A stretch of DNA of 64,000 nt from NCBI GenBank assembly GCA_963971575.1, contig OZ020616.1:57456907-57520906 (forward strand). Reading direction: 5' to 3'. The notes beneath the pieces were generated by a model, which worked only from the letters and a program-made list of their open reading frames with translations, searched no databases and had not been told where the DNA came from. Positions 56,697-64,000 of this stretch are shown in pieces. The position numbers were made by a program, and so were the translations under genes. Position 1 is the stretch's first letter, and each line of letters starts with the position of its first letter. This stretch comes from Liopterus haemorrhoidalis (taxonomy: Eukaryota > Arthropoda > Insecta > Coleoptera > Dytiscidae).

Positions 56697-57562
56697 TTAA
56701 TTTTAAACGGTTATAATACGACTATATATTTGTATAATTACTCAAAAAAAAAAAAAAAATAGAAATAAAAGCAAGCTCGACACAAAAACACTTGTAAACA
56801 ACGCAATGAAAAAACGTGGTTTTTAAAAGTTCAGTTCTTTTCATTAACAGACGGCATAAAAGTTTATTTACTTTAGTAAGTTTTATAAAATGATATTTGG
56901 AAGACGGCACAGTAAAAAAAGGCGATATGTGAGCTACTTGGGAAAAATGTTTGATGACCAAAGCTTATCCAAAGAATTGAATGATAGTACCTATTGAAAT
57001 TCAATCATGGACAATTTTTTAAATGGGAACGTATATTAACTTTGATAGAATTTTTTAAAAGAAACAATTTTTTAAATATCTTTTATGGTTGACGAAAAAT
57101 TGTATTCCCTTAAAGTATTTTTATTTACAAGTGTTCAAAGTGCCATCTATTTAGATATAATCAATTTTGTTTCTTTACTCTTGAGTTATCTGTAGCTCGG
57201 CACATAATAAATAATAATAATATTGCACTTTCAAGTCGTGCCCACTTGAAACTACAACTTACAAGTACTTGAAGTACCTCCAACGCGAACCGTTATCACA
57301 GAAACTTATCAGCCGACATATACACTTAAGTTGACATTGATATTATTTAAATTAGTTATTAAAATAAGTATAATTTATTTTATTTATGTTATGGAAGGTA
57401 TATTTTTATGAATATAAATGTAATATATTTATGAATGGAGCACATTTGTGCAAAAATTACTGCATTCTATTTTCATGCTTCGATTTTATATGACTTCGCG
57501 GCCCCCCGACGAAGCTTTCACGACCCCCCAGGGGGCCGCGGCCCCCCGGTTGAGAAACGCTG
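56316..57562. mobile_element. hAT-like non-autonomous element, 1247 bp, TSD ACTTAGAG
   Basis: Fifteen-base inverted ends (CAGCGTTTCTCAACC) and an exact 8-bp duplication ACTTAGAG (56308-56315, 57563-57570). GC-rich subterminal sequence (GGCCCCCC) occurs on both sides. No transposase; a TA-flanked MITE and an inverted partial copy of it are nested near the left end. Confidence 0.93.
56398..56663. mobile_element. TA-flanked MITE with 28-bp perfect ends
   Basis: CAGGATGAACCGTGGCGTC followed by AGCGTTTTT is perfectly inverted at the right end, and TA flanks both sides within an AT dinucleotide run. An inverted partial copy of its interior follows at about 56696-56900, across a (TA)n tract. Tc1/mariner-type by TA target. 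Confidence 0.88.
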
Positions 57563-57570
57563 ACTTAGAG

Positions 57571-58198
57571 GATACCCGAAGGTGGAAAGACTGGATTTTA
57601 CTAGATACCTAAAACCCTGAAAAGTGGAAAATTCATACTTCATGTTAAGTTTTAATACTTTTTTCATATATCCTTGTTTGAGTGTTTTATGAAACTCGCT
57701 GTAAAAACATTGTTGTATTTGTTAGAAGTCATTCACGCCAGAATGTGAGAGTGGCCGCAGGTCTACAGACTTGCAGACATACAGTACACTGTTCAATATC
57801 GTTTATTTAACTGAGTTTTTATTAAACGTCAAAACACTCTTTGAACTCGCATATCGAAGCGCAACGATGAACCGTCACTATCCAACATAATATTACACTG
57901 AATTTACTTTTATTCAAATCAAAAGACCTTTTTTAATCTTTGTTGCTAAGGAAAATACAAAAAATATATTGCAAAAACAATATTACAAATACAAATAAAA
58001 GAATTTACAACAGAAATCATATATTTTTGATCTCTGAAGTAAATATTTAATAAAAAATATAAGTTTAGAGTTCTTGGGAAAGCATAAATAGTTTCATTTT
58101 AGCATCGAATGGGAAGACCACAAATGTTGTGTACAAAGAACTTCTTTACACATGCTAAGAATTATTAAAATACATGATTATTTATTTTATAATCAACT
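57571..58198. other. unassigned interval with family A terminal relic
   Basis: ATACCTAAAACCCTGAAAAGT with GGAAAATTCATAC near 57605-57640 is a decayed family A end. The remainder is unassigned. Confidence 0.4.
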
Positions 58199-58447
58199 TA
58201 AGGCTGCGTATAACCCCTAGAGGTTACCAGTTTCTTAACAAAATTATAACTGCAACTATAGCAATTCTTTTTCGTTTCACGATTTTCGAAATTTGATGAA
58301 ATTTGTGCGACTGTATTTTTTAGGTTATGTAAAGTGAAATAGCTAATGTGTGTTTATATGTCTGTCTCATTAGAACATCGCAAGTTTGGAAAACGTTGTT
58401 TTACCATGTGACAAACTTGTTAGTGCCAGTCTACAGTGCATAAGTCA
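58199..58447. repeat. TTAA-MITE left end joined to repeat G
   Basis: TTAAGGCTGCGTATAACCCC with CCAGTTTCTTA (58199-58243) matches the terminal region of the 15914/39321 MITE family but has no partner. From about 58232 to 58375 the sequence is repeat G, shared with 14690-14840. Confidence 0.6.
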
Positions 58448-59454
58448 GCAACGGAGGAACAGAGGCACATACAAGACTATTAAATAAGAAGGCCGTGCTA
58501 GCCCTACCGCAAATATGGAGTATTGGGGAACTGAAATTCAAAGGGGATTATAGAACTCGTATGCTCATGTACGAGGCGTTGATAAAAAATATAATAATGC
58601 ATGGAGCAGAAGTATGGGGATGGGCGGAACGAGAACATATAGAAAAAGTACAAATAAAATACTTAAAATGGATGTTGGGAGTAGACACGAACACACCTTA
58701 TATTGGAAGAGACAAAAATGAAGAAAATAAAAATAGAGGCAGTCAAAAAAGCCATAAAATATGAAAAGAATATAATTAAACACCCAGAAAAAGAAATTCT
58801 TTATGAATGCTGGAGGGAAATGGAAAATCGGAATCAACAAGGAAAGCCACTATCAAGATGGGAAAAGGAAAGGAAAGAAATGTACGAATATTGTGGCTAC
58901 TCAACAACAGCGGTAAGACTAAAAAGAATGAATGGAGAAGAATTGGAGCACGAAGTAACAGGTCGAATGATCGACATACAACAAACGGAGCAAGATACAA
59001 AAATAAGAGAATCAAGATATAACAGCATGAAAAGACCTGGACAGTGAGAAAACCACAGTATTTGACAGAAAAAGGCAGTAGAGAGAAGAAAAAAGTGATA
59101 GGGAGATTTAAATGTGGAAATGAGGAGAGGGACAATAATTTTTGGATGAAAGAGGAAGAAAAAACATGTAGAATGTGCAAGGAAGGTAAGGAGACAATGG
59201 AACATTTGTTGGAAGAATGTGAAGAAATACGACACAGAACGAAAACGACAAAGGAAACTTTGGATGAAACAGGAAAGGGGTATGAATGGATGAAAGAAGT
59301 GAAAACAGAAGAGAGGAAATTAAGGAAAGGAGTCAACGAAGATATTAACTAAAGGAGAAGGAGAGTAGATTTTAAGCTAAAAGGCGAAAATTATAATTAT
59401 TATTAAGTGTAAGTTCATAATATTTAATAATAAAAATATATATCTATCTATCAC
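58448..59454 (+). mobile_element. 5'-truncated non-LTR retrotransposon, 11-bp TSD
   Basis: The 11-bp duplication TGCATAAGTCA (58437-58447, 59455-59465) exactly brackets the unit. It contains the 3' end of ORF2, a short 3' UTR (AATTATTATTAAGTGTAAG) and a TATC-rich tail. 5' truncation with a variable target duplication is the outcome of target-primed reverse transcription. Confidence 0.88.
58475..59352 (+). pseudogene. non-LTR ORF2 C-terminus (post-RT region and zinc knuckle)
   Basis: Blocks in order: IWSIGELKFKGDYRTRMLMY, EALIKNIIMHGAEVWGWAER and KVQIKYLKWMLGVDTNTP (end of the RT region), a charged linker (AVKKAIKYEKN ... PLSRWEKERKEMYEYCG), FKCGNEERDNNFWMKEEE and the knuckle CRMCKEGKETMEHLLEEC (C-x2-C-x7-H-x4-C). 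Frameshifts near 58700 and 59040 break the frame. The catalytic FADD lies upstream and was lost to 5' truncation. The relatives I recall are in insect R1/LOA-like elements; the clade is not certain. Confidence 0.85.
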
Positions 59455-59465
59455 TGCATAAGTCA

Positions 59466-60141
59466 TAGTGTTAGTCTACTAATTTTAAGCTGTGAACGCA
59501 GTTTTATCCCATACAAAACATGGGTACTGTGCTAAATCTGGTTCTGTATTGTAGATTCAATATACTTTTTTTTTGTAAAACTCTAAACTCTAAATGAGAT
59601 TCTCTATATTATTTTTTTAAAGCTTTGATAAAACGTGCTTGCTTTAGGCTTGAAAACATCCGTGAAAGTAAAGTAGTAGTCATTTTTAAACAGTAATAAA
59701 AACGAGTAATATCAGGAAATGAATAACGCTTCCATGATCACAAAAATATGCGTCAATGGTTCTCGTATATTTAAACGGTTCAGAGAGTACGTATTTAAAA
59801 TTTGCTAATAACTGTCTCATTTCTAAACAAGATGTCTGTCAGTATGTCCCCCTGTGGCTGTGATCGTCCAACGATTGGGACTGTTACAGTTTCAGCAATC
59901 CATGAAATTAAAACTAAGCTTTCAGGGAGCTTGAAAGCTCAATTTCGGCCGTATAAACATGACAAGCTCTGTTTGCTAAATTAAACTGGTAATAAACGTA
60001 TTATTTGGCCTCAGTCATTTACACACAATTGAAAAAAACGTACATATAATCAATTTCAAAACTCTTGTTGGGCATTGACAGAATGCCAATGTTCTTTACT
60101 ATGTAGAAAATGACAGAAAATTAATTTAATATATTTAGCAC
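59466..60141. other. unassigned interval
   Basis: A 60-codon plus-strand open frame (59802-59984) reads with a Cys/Pro-rich start but matches nothing I recognise. Confidence 0.35.
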
Positions 60142-60144
60142 TTA

Positions 60145-60425
60145 AGCCTGTAATACATGATGCGATTTCTCGTTTTGAATCTCGTACGATTTATCGTACA
60201 AGAATTATTGTATCGTGTACTACAGGATTTTCGTACGAGATCTTGTACGATATTGAAAACCATCCAATATTTATGCTCCAGACCAAAAATATTGTATAGA
60301 AATGAACAGATATCGACGCAGTAGATTATTGCGCATAGTCACGTGACCGATACCGTTAGGAATAATTATCGTACGATAAATCGTACGAGATTCAAAACGA
60401 GAAATCGCATCATGTATTACAGGCT
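60145..60425. mobile_element. TTA-flanked MITE (PIF/Harbinger type), 281 bp
   Basis: AGCCTGTAATACATGATGCG with ATTTCTCGTTTTGAATCTCG and TACGATTTATCGTAC is inverted at the other end over more than 55 bp. TTA is duplicated (60142-60144, 60426-60428). A 3-bp TTA duplication points to PIF/Harbinger. Non-coding and nearly palindromic. Confidence 0.88.
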
Positions 60426-60428
60426 TTA

Positions 60429-60997
60429 GAACTAAAAATTATTTTAAATTTCATAATATGAGGGTTTATTACCATATTTCTTTACAATCCTTCAATATAG
60501 TCTCCCTGCTTCTCAATAACCGAGTCTCAACGTTTGTATGCTTTAATTGTATGCTTCTAAATATTTTTTTGTCAGTTTATTTAGAAGCGTAATTAAGTGT
60601 ATGTTATCAAATGAAATAGAGCAGAAATTTATAAGCTATCAATATTTATAAGATGAAACCAGTAGGCAGTAGGCACCCGCAGATACAAACCGAGTTAACC
60701 TTTGTGCTTCTTGTGCCCTGGAGCTTGAGACCTCTTAAATATGTATAATATAAGCAGACAGTCTATCTGATTTCTGATTCTAGAAAAACGTTTTATAATA
60801 GACTTTGTTGGTTTGAAGGTTAACTTACATGAAATTTTTATAGTTACACCATTCAAAAAAGTTTCTTTTACATCACACCTGGGTCTCATTGGTTAATATA
60901 GAAGTTGGTAGGATGTTTTATAAGAAAGAAACGTATTACAACAAATCTACAACTGAATAAGTAAATTGTCCGGTATTACATGTTCTCTATTTGGCTC
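60429..60997. other. unassigned interval
   Basis: No gene or repeat that I can support. Confidence 0.35.
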
Positions 60998-61114
60998 TAC
61001 AAGGTGTCTCAAAAGAAATTTTATATTTATCTAGCTTACTGCGTGAACGCAACGTATCCGAGGGGCGCGGGGGTTATGTCAATCGGTAGCCTGGCTCTTG
61101 GGAATTTAGTCGCT

Positions 61115-62175
61115 ATGGAGCGTTTCTCGGGAGCAGACCGCGCGTTATGCGTGCGAGAGTTTTACAAAAACGGTGATTCGGCGACTGTAGCGCGTGTAAA
61201 ATTCTGCAGTATTCGAGGTTTTCGCCACTTAAATGATGCGCCAAGCATTCCTCTCATTTGACATTGGGTTAAAAAGTTTGAAGAGACTGGTACAACGCTG
61301 GATAAATCAAAATCCGGGCGACCTAGGTCATCAAGAACGGTAGAAAACGTGGAGAATGTTAATCAGTCTGTTCGTGACGACCCGAACCTTTCAATTCGGA
61401 AGCGCGCAAGTGCTTTAAATGTGCATAGATCATCATTACATCGCATTATGCACAAAGACCTAAAGCTGCACCCCTACAAAATTCAATTGGTGCAAGAATT
61501 AAAGCCCCAAGATGCCAGTCAGAGGCTTAATTTCGTAAATCAGGTGATTGAGCGATTTTCAACGTTTACCAACATTTTGTTTTCGGATGAAGCTCATTTT
61601 CATCTTAATGGCCACGTAAATAAGCAGAACTGCCGCTACTGGAGTGCAACGAATCCGAAACGCAAACATCAGAAACCCCTACATTCGCCTAAAGTGACCG
61701 TATGGGCTGCGATGTCGGCGCGAGGAATTATTGGCCCTTACTTTTTTGAAGACGAAAGGGGGCGTGCAGTTACAGTGAATTCAGAGCGCTATGTGGAGAT
61801 GTTAGACAACTTCTTGGTACCTGAACTGCAAAACTTTCCTGGCTATAACCAAAGAACATGGTTCCAACAGGACGGAGCAACTTCACACACGTCCAATATG
61901 TCTCTGCCACGTGTGAAATTTTCTCAGGAAAATTGATCTCCCGGAGAGGTGACATAAATTGGCCTCCACGCAGTCCAGATTTAACCCCTATGGACTTTTT
62001 CCTATGGGGTTATCTTAAATCTAAAGTTTACGCCAATAAACCGACTTCACTGGCGCATTTGAAAGAAAATATCCGTCACGAAATGGCAGCCATCCCTGAG
62101 TCCACCTGCCGAGACGTCATAAGTAATTTTACTGTTCGATTAAATGAGTGCCGAGGACGCGAGGGTCTACATTTA
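61115..62175 (+). pseudogene. DD41D mariner transposase, interrupted
   Basis: The start ATG at 61115 corresponds to 49453 in copy 1. Lesions: a CGA-to-TGA stop at 61259-61261 in the first helix-turn-helix region; a 4-bp deletion near 61913 between the second and third catalytic D; and an insertion at 62176. The base deleted from copy 1 near 49675 is present here. The three catalytic D motifs (SDEAHF, QQDGATSH, LTPMDFF) are all encoded. Beyond the insertion the reading frame resumes at 63317 with LDDIIFKK and a stop at 63341-63343, which defines the native C-terminus. Independent lesions in the two copies show each decayed separately. Confidence 0.93.
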
Positions 62176-63316
62176 AGTATCATTCACAGCTCATGTTTTA
62201 ATAGATAGTACGTAATTCATAATGTTAATGTTAACGCATAAGAATGTTAGTTCTACACAAATCCGTATAAGCATTCATAGCTCCAATTTAGTGGATAAGC
62301 GTAAGAAAATATTTAACGCATAATGTTAAAAGTTTGTATATCTCAAACTTCTGACATTAACATTAACATTAAAACACTGACAACTGTCAAAATGAAGGAT
62401 AAAATTATACTTGAAATTCGAATAAGACTTGTGGATGCAGCTTGTGACATAATTATTAGTAAAAATGTTGAAACTAATATTGAAAAATAGATGTGAAGTG
62501 AGAATTTTTACATATTTCAGGGTTTCGCAGGTATACAGTGATACATTTCAAAATAGACGAATATATTATACAGGAAATTATAAAAAGACTTGTGGCTGCA
62601 GTTTATGATGTACTAATTAATAAATGTGTTGAATCTAATAAAAAATTAATGTGAAGTGTGAATTTTCACATATTTTAGTGTTTTTCAGGTATCTAGTACC
62701 CAAGTTAAAGCAGCTATATGTGTGGAACATTTTTTTTTTTTGGGGTAATCAAGCCCAATTGAACAATATTTTGAAAATAATGTACCGTTTGTTATTCTAT
62801 GTACAAAGAGTTTTTTCTTAAAATACTACATGAACTTTTAAAATAAAATATGTATTTTTTCAACAATAAAAAAATTAATCTGACAAAAATTCCTTTTGAA
62901 CTATTTTAGTTTCCATCAATGTACATTATTGAGATTTTTTTCAGAATTTTAGACCAACACTTCTGGGAAACAAAAGTTATCTTTTTTTTGTGAAATCAAA
63001 AAGTTAGGTTAGAGTGAGTAGCTTCAGAAACATTATAGTTATTTTATTTAATAATTAACTTAATAAATATTATTTTGGTTCTTTTTAGAAGTATATTTAA
63101 TAAAAAATCAATATATATATTTAATAACAAGATATTTTTATTATAAATTGTTTAGTAATTTCTATTGCGAGTAGATGGCAGCAAGATCGATTTATCTATT
63201 AAAACATGAGCTATGAATGGTACCAAAGTTTTGTGACTAGCCACTAACATTATCCATTAACATTATGCACTATGAATTACGTACTATCTATTAAAACATG
63301 AGCTGTGAATGATACT
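62176..63316. mobile_element. TTA-flanked non-autonomous element with 46-bp perfect TIR
   Basis: AGTATCATTCACAGCTCATG and the next 26 bases are perfectly inverted at the right end. TTA is duplicated (62173-62175, 63317-63319), and copy 1 of the mariner supplies the empty site. The 3-bp TTA duplication suggests PIF/Harbinger. Inside, the subterminal motif TAAAACATGAGCTRTGAATG and GTTAATGTTA-type repeats recur. There is no transposase. Two family A terminal modules (62488-62545, 62645-62700) and a family A left-part fragment (62874-62990, minus) lie within. Confidence 0.93.
62874..62990 (-). repeat. Family A fragment inside the TTA-flanked element
   Basis: TTAATCTGACAAAAATTCC and CCATCAATGTACATTATTGA match the family A block that contains GGAATTTTTGATCAGATT on the other strand. 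This makes at least a three-level nest within the second mariner copy. Confidence 0.75.
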
Positions 63317-63451
63317 TTAGACGATATTATTTTTAAGAAATAAATCCCCAAAAAGTGTATTTTAATAATTAATAAACATTTTTTCTATATACGGCTTACT
63401 TTTTTTTTAATCGATCCACTAAATATAAAATTTCTTTTGAGACACCTTGTA

Positions 63452-64000
63452 CTAAAAGGAGACTATGTTGGGAAATAAATTGAGTTTTGCCGAAAATGGT
63501 GTTTTCTTGCCTAGAACGATTACTTTTCAACCGTCCCTTGTAGCTTTGATGATTGCTAATTCTAAAACTTGTTTTATTTAATTTATTAGGAAAAAAACTA
63601 CATAGATTTAAGCTTGTTGATCATAGCACAGACAAAGCAAAATTTACTAAATGTATTTTAAATATATGTTTTCCCGTTGGATTATAAAACAAAACATTTA
63701 GAAAAGGCTTTTAGTAAATAGCTTGAGGGACACGTCAGGACAGTAAAAAAACTCATTGCTACAGACAGATTCCCTAAACATAAAACTCGCACATAAGAAT
63801 AAAATTACATTTCAAAATGTTTATGACTGCCAACTTAAAGGTCAAATAAATTGTTTTCAAACGAGAACAATTTGAAAACTAACTTTAACTTTAAGTTTGT
63901 TTTAGGGTTCACAATTTTAGAACACTATACTCATCCTGTTGTACAAGTACTATGAAAAATATTGTTTATTTTGTAGACCCATTTTTTTTCCCAAAGTTGG
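63452..64000. other. unassigned interval
   Basis: AT-rich; no gene, RNA or repeat that I can support up to the window edge. Confidence 0.4.

Larger units (their letters stand above)
56200..57605. mobile_element. second copy of the 51648-type MITE, split by a hAT-like element
   Basis: The left piece (TTGTATTGAAAGACGGGATG, then ACCTTATCTGTCAGATAGTT) and the right piece (CGAAGGTGGAAAGACTGG) match the MITE at 51648-51916. The hAT-like element at 56316-57562 lies between them. Confidence 0.75.
61000..63449 (+). mobile_element. mariner-type element with DD41D transposase, copy 2
   Basis: It has the same 30-bp inverted ends as copy 1, flanked by TA (60998-60999, 63450-63451). After subtracting the 1141-bp insertion and its 3-bp duplication, the element is about 1306 bp. 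It differs from copy 1 by few substitutions, so both moved recently in evolutionary terms. It keeps the native 3' end of the transposase that copy 1 lost. Confidence 0.97.

Noticed and set aside
58565..59336. Long minus-strand open frames at 58565-58840, 58776-59336 and 58897-59235
   Set aside because: They are antisense to a well-supported retrotransposon C-terminus on the plus strand. Their Phe/Leu-rich composition is the mirror of its Lys/Glu-rich sequence.

Overview
This 64 kb window looks like intergenic nuclear DNA from an arthropod, probably an insect. It is AT-rich and has no operon-like gene packing. Its recognisable protein fragments belong to mariner, piggyBac, pogo/Tigger and non-LTR retrotransposon families typical of insect genomes. 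I could not support any host protein-coding gene, rRNA gene or functional tRNA gene. Species or order cannot be settled from the sequence alone.

The window is a layered transposon graveyard. Best-supported elements: (1) two near-identical mariner-type elements with a DD41D-spaced transposase (49338-50608 and 61000-63449). Each has perfect 30-bp inverted ends and TA target duplications, and both are broken by small lesions. The second carries a 1141-bp insertion with 46-bp perfect inverted ends and a TTA duplication. (2) Twelve hAT-like non-autonomous elements, most with an exact 8-bp target duplication, belonging to many terminal-sequence families. (3) TTAA-flanked (piggyBac-type) miniature elements plus a decayed piggyBac transposase C-terminus. 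(4) Large near-perfect palindromes (foldback elements) at 37321-38065 and 42306-42871. (5) Fragments of four further mariners, a pogo/Tigger C-terminus with a 144-bp tandem duplication, and an N-terminal DDE-transposase-like reading frame (18233-18652, minus). (6) 3' ends of several non-LTR retrotransposons: 28490-29345 minus, 29346-29826 plus, 38124-38400 minus, and 58448-59454 plus (the last with an 11-bp target duplication).

Several non-coding interspersed families recur. Family A (about 1.06 kb) joins a left part carrying a (TCTG)n microsatellite to a right part that begins with a tRNA-like pol III promoter and ends in a conserved hairpin. Different copies carry clearly different tRNA-like modules at the same position. 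Family B also carries a (TCTG)n tract at a fixed place. Family D is a MITE ending in a TTAGGCGGAACTA motif. Family E (47003-48262, 52636-55245) has ends packed with GTTACTAT/ATAGTAAC repeats and carries the same internal hAT insertion in both copies. Family F is found at 1424 and 13604. True tRNA-derived SINEs occur too, the clearest at 41834-41997 with a 9-bp target duplication and poly-A tail.

The elements do not work together as a system. The order of events can be read from nesting, for example mariner > TTA-flanked element > family A fragments near 62-63 kb, and MITE > hAT > TA-flanked MITE near 56-57 kb. The stretches between elements are AT-rich and show no gene I can defend.
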